From Flavobacteriales bacterium (GTDB lineage: Bacteria; Bacteroidota; Bacteroidia; Flavobacteriales_D; Parvicellaceae), in assembly GCA_025210295.1 (NCBI GenBank), contig JAOASC010000016.1, forward strand, positions 310,001 to 374,000: 64,000 bases of DNA. Reading direction: 5' to 3'. Below the pieces are notes generated by a model. It saw only the letters and a list, made by a program, of their open reading frames with translations, had not been told where the DNA came from and ran no database searches. The position numbers and the translations under genes were made by a program. Below, in pieces: positions 55,401 to 63,495 of this stretch. Positions within the stretch are counted from its first letter, which is position 1, and every line of letters starts with the position of its first letter.

Positions 55401-55792
55401 AGAATAATTTTGCTCCAATAGCTGGAGCAACTAACACGACGTATACAGCTAATGAAACTGGTGTATATGCTGTTGCTATTACTCTTGGTAATTGTTCTGA
55501 TACCTCAATTTGCAATGAACTACCTTATATTGTAGACGTCCATAATCCAACCAACTCTACAATAAAAGTTTATCCTAATCCAGCAAAAGAGCATGTAACC
55601 ATTGAATTTGAAAAAAATGATCATGTTCATTTAATTACAATTACCGATTTATCGGGGAAAATAGTATTAAGCGAACCTGTTCTAAACCAAACCAATACCA
55701 TTCTACCTATTGAAGCACTCAACACAGGAGTTTACTTCATTAGAGTTCATGCTCAAAGTAAGTTGGATATCATACAACTCATTAAACAATAA
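52412..55792 (+). CDS. Secreted TWIDG-repeat protein, 11 repeats, T9SS type-A sorting domain
   Basis: A 1126-residue protein with signal peptide (ending LYSQ). The N-terminal head (about 22-190) looks like a jelly-roll or MAM-like domain (QGFETSGDTWTPL, FDYNVFEFDNGDDLKYELFY). Ig-like parts occupy about 195-350. Eleven tandem repeats of 51 residues (53489-55158) follow, each with ACxSYTWIDGxTYT and GCDSIVTLNLTI, two Cys per unit. A divergent twelfth unit, the EIDTYVERLN Ig-like module with YQWLDCENN, and a type-A sorting domain (VYPNPAKEHVTIEF, DLSGKIVLS, LNTGVYFIRV) end the protein. It is likely cell-surface anchored. A promoter box and a terminator (55814-55852) frame it. Confidence 0.85.
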   Translation: MKKYILSIYLLSSLFSTSLYSQTTIAKQGFETSGDTWTPLTLSTPACTNGADIWDYRTFLNTISPSEGSSFWGIADLNGNCGGSGFETISLPNVDISAYSSVTFSFDYNVFEFDNGDDLKYELFYDNVSQGEVVVIDGSSNLSTGGWITETVAINSSVTNVSVVLSAKQNGGGDYGGFDNVKLEGISCTSPDLPTVTYSPISTCSDSTITLTINGNLNDATEWYIYSGSCGGTLEGATTTSTFQLAPNSTTTYYVRGEGGCVTPGSCGTVTVNVTPTDNASFYYANSLYCQNATDPTPTISGLSGGMFSATPSGLSLNPSTGAIDVSASSPNIYAITYTTNGSCPNSHIEYLTISGPTVGYDVIATCNSYTWIDGVTYTSSNFSATHLLTNSLGCDSIATLNLTIFNSDNVTDTQVACDSYTWIDGITYTSSNNTATHTLTNQNGCDSIVTLNLTINNSTTGVDTHIACGSFTWIDGITYTASNTTATHTLTNQNGCDSIVTLNLTITTTLTGTDTQTACDSYTWIDGITYTASNNTAMHTLTSVQGCDSIVTLNLTILNSSTGIDTQVACNSYTWIDGMTYTSSNNTATHTLTNSVGCDSVVTLNLTIHPSDNTIDTQSACNSFTWIDGITYTASNTTATHTLTNQNGCDSIVTLNLTIHQPNSGVDIQSACNSYTWIDGITYTASNSTATHTLTNIHGCDSVVTLNLTITTTLTGTDTQTACGSYTWIDGNTYTSSNNTATHTLTSSQGCDSIVTLDLTIFNADNVTDTQVACDSYTWIDGITYTTNNNTATHTLTNQNGCDSIVTLDLTILNTTYGTDNQTACSSYTWIDGVTYTTSNNTATHTLTNSVGCDSVVTLNLTLGMPNTGIDTQFACTDFTWIDGITYTSSNNTATFTLTNMSGCDSIVTLNLTINSATSSTESITICGGETYIIGNSAYHTSGTYTTTLTTIGGCDSVVTTNLTVGQEIDTYVERLNDVFTVNSTPGATYQWLDCENNFAPIAGATNTTYTANETGVYAVAITLGNCSDTSICNELPYIVDVHNPTNSTIKVYPNPAKEHVTIEFEKNDHVHLITITDLSGKIVLSEPVLNQTNTILPIEALNTGVYFIRVHAQSKLDIIQLIKQ
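53489..55158 (+). repeat. Eleven 153-bp in-frame tandem repeats (51-residue TWIDG units)
   Basis: Unit boundaries are approximate. Each unit has the core TWIDG and GCDS, length 51 residues. Unit-to-unit linkers recur out of order: the linker TTTLTG joins units 3/4 and 7/8, while FNSDNV / FNADNV joins units 1/2 and 8/9, so shuffled copies are likely. Confidence 0.9.
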
Positions 55793-55813
55793 TTACATTA
55801 ACAGTTCATTATC

Positions 55814-55852
55814 AACGAGCTTAAGAAACCAATCTTAAGCTCGTTTTTTTTT
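55814..55852 (+). terminator. Rho-independent terminator after the 1126-residue TWIDG gene
   Basis: A 13-bp stem (AACGAGCTTAAGA, 55814-55826, with 55833-55845), loop of 6 nt and T run to 55852. Confidence 0.9.
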
Positions 55853-55934
55853 ATCTCCTATTTCATAAAATACAATATTCAACATTAAAACACATATATT
55901 AATCTAACACAAAAACAACTACATCATGTTTTTT

Positions 55935-55965
55935 TTGTATTTTATCTTAATATTTAATATTTTTA
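55935..55965 (+). promoter_or_regulatory. Promoter upstream of the 848-residue TWIDG protein
   Basis: TTG at 55935-55937 (in a T run), 20-nt spacer, TATTTTTA at 55958-55965 (one mismatch to TAnnTTTG), 32 nt before the ATG at 55998. Confidence 0.5.
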
Positions 55966-55997
55966 CAATTAATATTTAACCCCTATACCCCACTTTC

Positions 55998-58544
55998 ATG
56001 AAACACCCCAAAACACTACATTTTACGCTATTATTCTTTTTATGTTTATTGTTTAATCTGAACTTTTACAGCCAAACCTATTCTGCAACTGATAGCGTTA
56101 GCACCTTTATTTTTAGCGCTCCCTATACCAATAACGGAAAAGGGTTCAGTTTTTCTCCTGATACTACCATTTCAATTAGTCAACTTGGGAAGAGAGTTCC
56201 AAATGCTTTGGGTAATTACACTTGGACCATTTGGGACATAGACAATATGACGCTTCTTCATCAACAAGCTAGCCTAACTAATGTTGCTGATGTATATACT
56301 TATGAACCTATTAGCAGCCCTTTAATCTTATTAAAAGGAAAGCAATATGCGCTTGTTCTATACTGTGATGCTACAGTTGGTTCAATGTTTTATCTAAGTG
56401 CTTCTAGCCAGATAAATACACATTTAACTTATATCTCAGGACTAACCTGCAACAACTGTTCTCCAAGTTCCTATACACTTCAAAGTAACCCTGGCCTTCA
56501 CATGGGGTTTGCTGACTTTCACTTTTGCATTCCATCAACTGGAATAGATACACAAATTGCTTGTAATTCTTATACTTGGATTGATGGAAACACTTACAAT
56601 TCCTCTAATAATACAGCCACACATACAATATTAGGAGGGGCAGCAAATGGATGTGATTCTATTGTAACACTTAATTTAACAATTAACCATTCTACGTCAG
56701 GGGTCGACACACAAACAGCGTGTGATTCCTATACTTGGATCGACGGGAACACTTACACCTCTTCTAATAATTCAGCCACACATACCTTAACCAATAGCGT
56801 TGGGTGTGATTCGGTTGTTACGCTTAACTTAACAGTAAATTATGCTACGACTGGTACTGATACACAAATAGCCTGCGATTCTTATACTTGGATAGATGGG
56901 AACACTTATACTTCTTCTAACAATTCAGCTACACATACCTTAACCAATAGTGTCGGATGTGATTCGGTAGTTACACTTAACTTAACGATCAATAATACTA
57001 CAACTGGTATAGACACACAAATAGCTTGCGATTCTTATACTTGGATAGACGGGAATACTTATACCTCTTCGAATAACACAGCCACACACACCTTAACCAA
57101 TAGCTTTGGGTGTGATTCGGTAGTTACACTTAACCTAACGATCAATAATACTACAACTGGTATTGATACACAAATAGCCTGCGATAGTTATACTTGGATA
57201 GATGGGAACACTTATACCTCTTCGAATAATACAGCCACACATACCTTAACCAATAGTCTTGGATGTGATTCGGTTGTTACGCTTAACTTAACAGTGAATC
57301 ATGCTACGACTGGTACTGATACACAAACTGCATGTGATGTATTCACATGGATTGATGGAAACACTTATACTTCTTCCAATAATACGGCTACACATACCTT
57401 AACCAATAGCAGCGGGTGCGATTCGGTTGTTACACTTAACCTTACAATTAACCACTCTACTATTGGGCTTGACACACAAATAGCCTGCGATTCTTTCACA
57501 TGGATTGATGGAAACACCTATACCTCTTCCAATAATTTAGCTACCTATACTCTACCCAATAGTGTTGGGTGTGATTCTATTGTTACACTTAACCTTACAA
57601 TAAATCATTCTACGACAGGGATTGACACGCAGACTGCTTGCGATACTTACACATGGATAGATGGAAACACTTATACCTCTTCGAACAATACAGCCACACA
57701 TACCTTAACCAATAGTGTTGGGTGTGATTCTATCATTACTCTAAACCTTACACTAAACCATTCTACGACTGGAATAGACACACAAACGGCTTGCAACAGC
57801 TACACATGGATTGATGGGAATACTTATACCTCTTCGAACAATACAGCTACCCACACCTTAAGCAATAGTGTTGGATGTGATTCGGTAGTCACACTTAATT
57901 TGACAATTCTTACAGCTGTTTCTCACACTCAAACAATTAACACTTGCGCAGGTGAACCATTTACGGTAGGAACTGACACCTATTATACTTCAGGCACCTA
58001 TGTCGCTACTTTAACTTCTCAAGATGGCTGTGACTCCATTGTAACCACTAACTTAATAGTAGCCGAAGAAATTGACACCTATGTAGAGCGATTAAATGCT
58101 GATTTTTCTGTAAAACCTATCGCTAATGCATCCTATCAATGGTTGGATTGCGATAATGGTTACTCACCAATAGTAGGAGCTACCAGCCCTAACTTTACAG
58201 CAACTGAAATAGGATTTTATGCGGTTGCAATTGATGTGGACAATTGTAGAGATACTTCTATATGTAATCATTTACCCTATATTGTTTCCATAGCTCAAGA
58301 GCAACAAGAGCAACTAAAAGTATACCCTAACCCAACAAAAGACCTCATTACGATTGAACACCATAATAACAGCCTAGATGCTAAGCTAACGATAACAGAC
58401 CTTTCTGGAAGAATTTTACACCTCTCCCCTGCTTTAAATCAAGAAAAAATTACAATTTCAACAGCACATTTTAAGAACGGACTGTACTTGATTACTTTAG
58501 AATCATATAAGCATACAGAAACTCTTCAATTTATTAAACACTAA
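55998..58544 (+). CDS. Secreted TWIDG-repeat protein, 9 repeats, T9SS type-A sorting domain
   Basis: An 848-residue protein with signal peptide (ending FYSQ). The N-terminal head (about 26-180) resembles a DUF4082-like beta domain (SAPYTNNGKGFSFSPDTTISI, WTIWDIDNMTLL, GKQYALVLYCD), ending in a GFADFHFCI strand. Nine 51-residue TWIDG repeats (56544 to about 57924) follow; the first has three extra residues (ILGGAANGCDS). A divergent tenth unit, the EIDTYVERLN module with YQWLDCDNG and SICNHLPYI, and a type-A sorting domain (VYPNPTKDLITIEH, DLSGRILHL, KNGLYLITL) close it. The whole stalk and C-terminus are highly similar to the preceding gene, but the head is different. A promoter-like site lies in front. 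Confidence 0.85.
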   Translation: MKHPKTLHFTLLFFLCLLFNLNFYSQTYSATDSVSTFIFSAPYTNNGKGFSFSPDTTISISQLGKRVPNALGNYTWTIWDIDNMTLLHQQASLTNVADVYTYEPISSPLILLKGKQYALVLYCDATVGSMFYLSASSQINTHLTYISGLTCNNCSPSSYTLQSNPGLHMGFADFHFCIPSTGIDTQIACNSYTWIDGNTYNSSNNTATHTILGGAANGCDSIVTLNLTINHSTSGVDTQTACDSYTWIDGNTYTSSNNSATHTLTNSVGCDSVVTLNLTVNYATTGTDTQIACDSYTWIDGNTYTSSNNSATHTLTNSVGCDSVVTLNLTINNTTTGIDTQIACDSYTWIDGNTYTSSNNTATHTLTNSFGCDSVVTLNLTINNTTTGIDTQIACDSYTWIDGNTYTSSNNTATHTLTNSLGCDSVVTLNLTVNHATTGTDTQTACDVFTWIDGNTYTSSNNTATHTLTNSSGCDSVVTLNLTINHSTIGLDTQIACDSFTWIDGNTYTSSNNLATYTLPNSVGCDSIVTLNLTINHSTTGIDTQTACDTYTWIDGNTYTSSNNTATHTLTNSVGCDSIITLNLTLNHSTTGIDTQTACNSYTWIDGNTYTSSNNTATHTLSNSVGCDSVVTLNLTILTAVSHTQTINTCAGEPFTVGTDTYYTSGTYVATLTSQDGCDSIVTTNLIVAEEIDTYVERLNADFSVKPIANASYQWLDCDNGYSPIVGATSPNFTATEIGFYAVAIDVDNCRDTSICNHLPYIVSIAQEQQEQLKVYPNPTKDLITIEHHNNSLDAKLTITDLSGRILHLSPALNQEKITISTAHFKNGLYLITLESYKHTETLQFIKH
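56544..57924 (+). repeat. Nine 153-bp in-frame tandem repeats, with signs of recent exchange
   Basis: Units 3, 4 and 5 are nearly identical. The junctions 2/3 and 5/6 share the same codons over about 60 nt (GTTACGCTTAACTTAACAGT, then ATGCTACGACTGGTACTGAT), and the 3/4 and 4/5 junctions share another (ATCAATAATACTACAACTGG), indicating duplication of multi-unit blocks or gene conversion. Confidence 0.85.
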
Positions 58545-58562
58545 CATTAAGTACCTCAGTGC

Positions 58563-58598
58563 AATCCCCATCCATTGATTTATGGATGGGGATTTTTT
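58563..58598 (+). terminator. Rho-independent terminator after the 848-residue TWIDG gene
   Basis: A 13-bp stem (AATCCCCATCCAT, 58563-58575, with 58582-58594) with loop TGATTT, followed by T to 58598. The remaining bases to 58758 contain no recognisable feature apart from AT-rich sequence. Confidence 0.92.
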
Positions 58599-58758
58599 AT
58601 TCGTGTCTACACAAAACTATTGTATATCAAGATATTCCGCTTCAAAACCCCATCAAAAACACTGTTTATCCTGTTTTTTTAAGTTTTTATCAAAATATTT
58701 CTATAATTAATATTTATTTAGTAAATTTAATGTAAGAAAAAACATAAAACATATAGTC

Positions 58759-60777
58759 ATGATAAAGATTACCCCACTAATCCTTTGCATGCTGACTATT
58801 TTTTACAACGGATTTACACAAGTCCCAGTAGTTAGTGCATCCCAGAATTTAAGCCTTCCATGTGTAGGAGGAACTGATAACCGATCAGGAGTAGCTTACA
58901 ACCCTAATCAGCAATTATATTACAGTGTAATAGCTGGAAGTGTAGGATATCACATTGAAACATACGACCAAAACGGCGCTCCACTCAACTCATCCATACA
59001 AGGGTTCGATTATAGAGGCCTTTGGTGGAACCCAAATAACAACCAATTAGAAGGGAATGGGTATGGTACATTTGGAATTTGGTCACAAGATTTAGATCTC
59101 AATGCCCATCCTTACTCGACCGGGACAAACGAAATACATGGAGTTAGTGCCCCTAATCCTCAATGCGCAGGAGATTATGACTGGATTGATGATGAGATTA
59201 TTTATTATTACAATGGAGCCATATTTAGATACGATAGAGCTAATCATCATGCTTTAGGCAACCAACCAATAAGTAATTTACCAGTAGCAATATCAAACAT
59301 CAATAAAACTAACGTTGTTTACACTGGTGTACCTGGTATGGAAGCTGGTATTTATGATTACAACAACAAAGTATTATACTTTATTGATAAAAACACTGGC
59401 ATTTATCAAACCAGTTGTCAACTTTCACAAAATGCTCCTGGAGCTAACTTATTTCGACTTGCTTTTGCTAATAATCATCTTTGGTTATATGATATCGCAA
59501 CTTCTGAATGGAAAGGCTATGAAGTCATTTCAGATTGTGAATCTGATGTAAAGTTAACAGTTTCTGCTTGTGATTATTATGATTCTCCTTCAGGAAGATA
59601 TTCATACAGTTCATCTGGTTTATATATGGACACATTAACTAACAGTAATGGGTGTGACTCTATCATATCTATTGATTTAACTATCCTCAAACCTTCTTAT
59701 GGCGAAGATATTCAAGTGGCATGTGACTCATTAACATGGATTGATGGCTTAACTTATACTTCATCGAACAATACTGCTACGCATAAAATACAAAATGCTG
59801 CTGGATGCGATTCTATTGTTACCCTTAACCTTACGATCACTCACCCAACCTACTCTATTGATAAACACACTGTTTGTGATTCGTTAACATGGATAGATGG
59901 AATTACCTATACGCAAGCAAACAATACTGCTACTCATATCGTAACAAATGCTGCTGGATGTGATTCTATCATCACTTTAAACTTACAAGTCAATCATACG
60001 ACCTACAGCACAGATACTCACTATGCTTGTGACGATTTTACATGGATAGATGGAAACACCTACTTTGAATCAAACAATACTGCTACATATCGCCTAACCA
60101 ATCAACAAGGATGTGATTCTATCATCACTTTAGACCTAACGCTATACTCATCAGGATATCATGATCAAACTGCAACGATATGTTATGGAGAAGGTTTTGC
60201 CGTTGGCCATATTGTTCATTACGAAGCTGGAGAGTATTACGATATGCTCCAAACTGTTAATGGCTGTGATTCTGTAGTACGAACGGTTTTAACTGTTGAA
60301 GCTCCTATCGATACTTATGTAGAACGTCTTCACAATCAATTTAAAGTAAACCAAGCAGGAAATGCTAGTTACCAATGGATTAATTGCGATTTAAATCAAC
60401 CTATTACTGGAGCAACAAATCGCATTTTCTTAGCTCAAAAAGAGGGAGAGTATGCTGTTGAGGTTACTGTTAATGGCTGTCTAGAAACTTCTATCTGTAA
60501 TCGTTTACCTTATATGACAGGGATGGATGAAAATGTACTCGACGCTATTACTTTATACCCTAATCCTTTTAAAGATCAGATTCAGCTTGAATTTAATCAG
60601 TTATTAGAAAAAGTTACTGTTTCTCTAGTTGACATTACAGGAAAAACAATTACCAATGAAGAACATCATCATATCAACCACTTAAACATAACGACCAATA
60701 ATTTAAGTGTAGGTGTGTATTTTGTAAAAATTGATTATCAAGGAAATAGTAAAGCTTATAAGGTTATTAAAAATTAA
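58759..60777 (+). CDS. Secreted TWIDG-repeat protein with propeller-like head and T9SS type-A sorting domain
   Basis: A 672-residue protein with signal peptide (ending GFTQ). The head (about 25-260) looks like a propeller of repeated short strands: GVAYNPNQQLYYSVIAG, GLWWNPNNNQLEGNGYG, NKVLYFIDKNTGIYQ, NNHLWLYDIATSEWKGYE. A divergent unit, three clear TWIDG repeats (about 312-465) and a divergent last unit follow, then the IDTYVERLHNQFKV module (YQWINCDLNQ), and a type-A sorting domain (LYPNPFKDQIQLEF, VDITGKTIT, SVGVYFVKI). The repeats have fewer copies and are less alike than in the two preceding genes, suggesting an older or less recently exchanged paralogue. A terminator ends it. Confidence 0.83.
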   Translation: MIKITPLILCMLTIFYNGFTQVPVVSASQNLSLPCVGGTDNRSGVAYNPNQQLYYSVIAGSVGYHIETYDQNGAPLNSSIQGFDYRGLWWNPNNNQLEGNGYGTFGIWSQDLDLNAHPYSTGTNEIHGVSAPNPQCAGDYDWIDDEIIYYYNGAIFRYDRANHHALGNQPISNLPVAISNINKTNVVYTGVPGMEAGIYDYNNKVLYFIDKNTGIYQTSCQLSQNAPGANLFRLAFANNHLWLYDIATSEWKGYEVISDCESDVKLTVSACDYYDSPSGRYSYSSSGLYMDTLTNSNGCDSIISIDLTILKPSYGEDIQVACDSLTWIDGLTYTSSNNTATHKIQNAAGCDSIVTLNLTITHPTYSIDKHTVCDSLTWIDGITYTQANNTATHIVTNAAGCDSIITLNLQVNHTTYSTDTHYACDDFTWIDGNTYFESNNTATYRLTNQQGCDSIITLDLTLYSSGYHDQTATICYGEGFAVGHIVHYEAGEYYDMLQTVNGCDSVVRTVLTVEAPIDTYVERLHNQFKVNQAGNASYQWINCDLNQPITGATNRIFLAQKEGEYAVEVTVNGCLETSICNRLPYMTGMDENVLDAITLYPNPFKDQIQLEFNQLLEKVTVSLVDITGKTITNEEHHHINHLNITTNNLSVGVYFVKIDYQGNSKAYKVIKN

Positions 60778-60801
60778 GTTTTAGCGATAAATAAGCTATT
60801 G

Positions 60802-60837
60802 AAGACCATCTACTGTATTAGGTAGATGGTCTTTTTT
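60802..60837 (+). terminator. Rho-independent terminator after the 672-residue TWIDG gene
   Basis: Stem AAGACCATCTAC (60802-60813) with GTAGATGGTCTT (60822-60833), 8-nt loop, T to 60837. Without a T tract on the opposite side it should act on the plus strand only. Confidence 0.88.
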
Positions 60838-60843
60838 ATTAAA

Positions 60844-61572
60844 CTATAATCCTTTCTTACCTTTTCTCCAAAAGGGTTTTATAGTAAGATTCTTCTTACT
60901 AAGGTTATACTTTTCTTTTAACAACTTATTTAAGCTAATACAGACATCCCCATCACCTCCTATGTAAATCATAGTATATTCTAACTCTTGAGGAGGTATT
61001 AACGCTATTTTTTGCTCAATAAAGCCAAACATTTTGTCTTCTTTTTTTATAAAATCAAAAGGGTATTCCCCATCAATATCTGGAAAATAACTGTGTCTAT
61101 TAACGCCATATATCACACCTGTATATGACTTTGATTCAGGTAGCTTCCTCTTCATAAAATAAAGATGAGAAAGTGCACTAATATCACCTATAAAAAAATG
61201 ATGTTTATATTCATCTCCTCCAAGGACAAAACGGCCTGTAGGCTTTGTAAAAAAAATAGTATCTCCCTTACTTATTGTTGTAATCCATTTAGCCCCAGGT
61301 CCACTTCCCAGATTAGATATAGCCAAATCCAACTCCCCCTTTTCTCTGTCATGATTCCATATTGAATAACTTCGGTTTACTGAAGCTTCTAAAAGACCTC
61401 CAGCGATATGTGGCTGAACCAAAATATGTAAATGTTGTCCTATCTGATATGACATTTGCTTTAAAAACACCCCTTTTAATCTTAAATGATAGACATTTTC
61501 AGCTATTTTCCGCTTCTCTTCAACTACAGCATCATAAGTAAGCAAATCTCTAATAATACTATTTAACTTCAT
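60844..61572 (-). CDS. Siderophore-interacting-protein-type flavin reductase
   Basis: A 242-residue protein of the FAD-binding SIP/ViuB type. The FAD motif RSYS is at 67-70, preceded by GQHLHILVQP and followed by LDLAISNLGSGPGAKWI, typical for FAD_binding_9; the C-terminal NAD(P)-binding half ends in the family-typical FWRKGKKGL. Such enzymes reduce ferric siderophores or act as flavin reductases. It overlaps the methyltransferase gene by 4 bases (its ATG lies at that gene's stop), so it is the last gene of the minus-strand operon. No siderophore receptor is in the window, so the ferric substrate is not assured; a redox role for the SDR/methyltransferase pathway is an alternative. Confidence 0.8.
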   Translation of the reverse strand: MKLNSIIRDLLTYDAVVEEKRKIAENVYHLRLKGVFLKQMSYQIGQHLHILVQPHIAGGLLEASVNRSYSIWNHDREKGELDLAISNLGSGPGAKWITTISKGDTIFFTKPTGRFVLGGDEYKHHFFIGDISALSHLYFMKRKLPESKSYTGVIYGVNRHSYFPDIDGEYPFDFIKKEDKMFGFIEQKIALIPPQELEYTMIYIGGDGDVCISLNKLLKEKYNLSKKNLTIKPFWRKGKKGL

Positions 61573-62123
61573 TTTTTTTGAACTAAAATTGATTTACTGA
61601 AACGTATTTTAGGGGTTTCTACTTCAACAAACCCAGCATTCAATAAAGCTTGTTGTGTTTTTCTAAACGCTTTTTTTGACACGACTATATTAGGTTCAAA
61701 GACCAATAACAAACCATTTGTGTCTAGCTTATTGTATATCGTTTCAACCCAGTCCTCAAGATTGGACAATTCATGCATGACATAAGCTGCTAATGCAAAA
61801 TCAATTTTAGGTATAGACTCCATGGATTGAACACTTGTATTGACACATTTTATATTCTTTATTTTTAAGGAATTAAACTTATCTTTTAATATCTTAAACA
61901 TTTCCTCTTGGATATCCACAGCTACAACAACTCCTTGATCTCCAACAATTCTAGCTAATGGTATCGTAAAATAGCCAGGACCACACCCTAAGTCTAATAC
62001 GGTCATTCCCTCCTGTACATAAGGATTCAACAACTTGTATGGATCTTGAAGTATTCTTCTTATTTTACTATCTAATCCTCCAGATTTCTCTACCGGATAT
62101 GTATGTGTTTCTTGATTATTCAT
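61569..62123 (-). CDS. Class I SAM-dependent methyltransferase
   Basis: A 184-residue methyltransferase with motif I at about 43-50 (LDLGCGPGYF), motif II-like VVVAVDIQEEMF, and ALAAYVMHELSN near the motif IV position. It resembles UbiE/Methyltransf_11-type enzymes, but the substrate is not readable. It overlaps both neighbours (8 bases with the SDR gene, 4 with the reductase), so translational coupling is likely. The short C-terminus ends after a FVEVETPKIRFSKSILVQ strand pair. Confidence 0.85.
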   Translation of the reverse strand: MNNQETHTYPVEKSGGLDSKIRRILQDPYKLLNPYVQEGMTVLDLGCGPGYFTIPLARIVGDQGVVVAVDIQEEMFKILKDKFNSLKIKNIKCVNTSVQSMESIPKIDFALAAYVMHELSNLEDWVETIYNKLDTNGLLLVFEPNIVVSKKAFRKTQQALLNAGFVEVETPKIRFSKSILVQKK

Positions 62124-62859
62124 TTTCTAATGCATTTATTTTTTTAAACATATAATTAGGAGCTATTCTTGATAGAAATGCTAACAATCTGACCTTTCCT
62201 ACTTTTACCTCCCATTTACCTTTCCTTAATCCATCAAGCATTTCTGTTACAGCGTCACTAACACCTATTGCTATTTTAGGAGGTTTTCCATTATGCCATG
62301 GTGTTTTTACAGCAGGAAACAATACCTCTACAACTTTTATATTTTGGGGTACCTGTACTCTTAAGACCTGTGTGAAAGAATGCAATGCAGCTTTTGTTGC
62401 ATTATAATAAGGGTATAAAGCTCTTGGGGCATAGATTAAACCTGTGGTAATGTTTACGATGTGAGCTTTTTCATTACTCTTGATTATTGGACATAGTAGT
62501 TTTATGAGGTGAATTGGAGCGATCAGATTTGTTTTAACCTCCAAGTCTAATTTTTCTAAAGTATTTTCATCTTTAATAAAATCGTGAGCATGAACTACAG
62601 CTGCATTATTGATAAGAATATTTAATTCTGGATATTTCTCCTTAACAAAGCGATACAAATCCATACATCCCTCTACTCCTGAGATATCACACTGAATAAT
62701 TGCTAACTCGGGAATTTCTTGTTGGGCTTTCCTTAATTTCTCATCATTCCTCCCACAAATAATGACTTTGTTCTTCTTTTTGACTAATTCTCTACTCAAT
62801 TGGAGTCCTATTCCAGAACTTCCCCCCGTAATTAATACTGTATTATTGTATAAATCCAT
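62116..62859 (-). CDS. Short-chain dehydrogenase/reductase (SDR)
   Basis: A 247-residue classical SDR: cofactor motif TGGSSGIG at 11-18, NNAA at 84-87 and catalytic Tyr152-x3-Lys156 (YNATK). The position of the usual catalytic Ser, 13 residues before Tyr, is Thr139 (NITTG), a rare exchange that may still work. Arg37 in CGRND suggests NADP preference. The family fits DltE-like or fatty-acyl SDRs, but substrate is unknown. It lies 63 nt after the Crp/Fnr gene and overlaps the methyltransferase gene by 8 bases. Confidence 0.9.
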   Translation of the reverse strand: MDLYNNTVLITGGSSGIGLQLSRELVKKKNKVIICGRNDEKLRKAQQEIPELAIIQCDISGVEGCMDLYRFVKEKYPELNILINNAAVVHAHDFIKDENTLEKLDLEVKTNLIAPIHLIKLLCPIIKSNEKAHIVNITTGLIYAPRALYPYYNATKAALHSFTQVLRVQVPQNIKVVEVLFPAVKTPWHNGKPPKIAIGVSDAVTEMLDGLRKGKWEVKVGKVRLLAFLSRIAPNYMFKKINALENE

Positions 62860-62922
62860 TGATTACTTTTTTGATTTGCATCCAAAAGTACAGGAAGACT
62901 TATACGTGTACATTGACCTATG

Positions 62923-63483
62923 TTAAGTCCTAATTTTCTTTTTTATTCGACTTAACGACTCTGGATGTATCCCCAGATAAGAAGCGATTACAATTTGTTT
63001 AACTCTTTTTTCTAAATGTGGAAATTCTTTTAAAAAGTTTAAATACCTTGTCTCTGCATCCAGTAATAAAAATTCTCTCTCTCTTTTTTCTTTTATTCCA
63101 AAGCCCTTCTCAACCATTTTCAATATAAATTTTGTCCAAAAAATATCTGAATCAACCAATTTTTGCAATTTTGCGTATGGAATTTCAATAATTTCAGCAT
63201 CTTCTAAAGCTTCAATATAAAAGTGAGAATTTGTTTGGGTAATCATTGAGGAGTATGATGCTAAAAATAACCCCTCACTAATAATTCCTTTAGTATATTC
63301 CACTCCTGTATCTGTAATATACACATATCTAAACAGCCCTGAATTAATATAAGCAATACTTTTAGGTACAGCTCCTTCTCTTAAAAAATATTCTCCAATT
63401 TTTATTGATCTCTTTTTACCTATTGCTATTAATTCAACTGCTCTTTCTCGAGGCAAAATATTTTCTAAATCATTAACAATCAT
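62923..63483 (-). CDS. Crp/Fnr-family transcriptional regulator
   Basis: A 186-residue regulator with a cyclic-nucleotide-binding-type beta barrel (about 20-110; IKIGEYFLREGAVPKSIAYINSGLFRYVY) and a short helix-turn-helix at the C-terminus (KQIVIASYLGIHPESLSRIKKKI). It has no Fnr-type Cys cluster, so it is probably not an oxygen sensor, and the cNMP-contact Arg motif is not clear. Many Bacteroidetes carry such short Crp-like proteins next to the genes they control. It lies 12 nt after the SRPBCC gene and 63 nt before the SDR operon, and so may control them. Confidence 0.9.
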   Translation of the reverse strand: MIVNDLENILPRERAVELIAIGKKRSIKIGEYFLREGAVPKSIAYINSGLFRYVYITDTGVEYTKGIISEGLFLASYSSMITQTNSHFYIEALEDAEIIEIPYAKLQKLVDSDIFWTKFILKMVEKGFGIKEKREREFLLLDAETRYLNFLKEFPHLEKRVKQIVIASYLGIHPESLSRIKKKIRT

Positions 63484-63495
63484 ACTACCCCTCTT

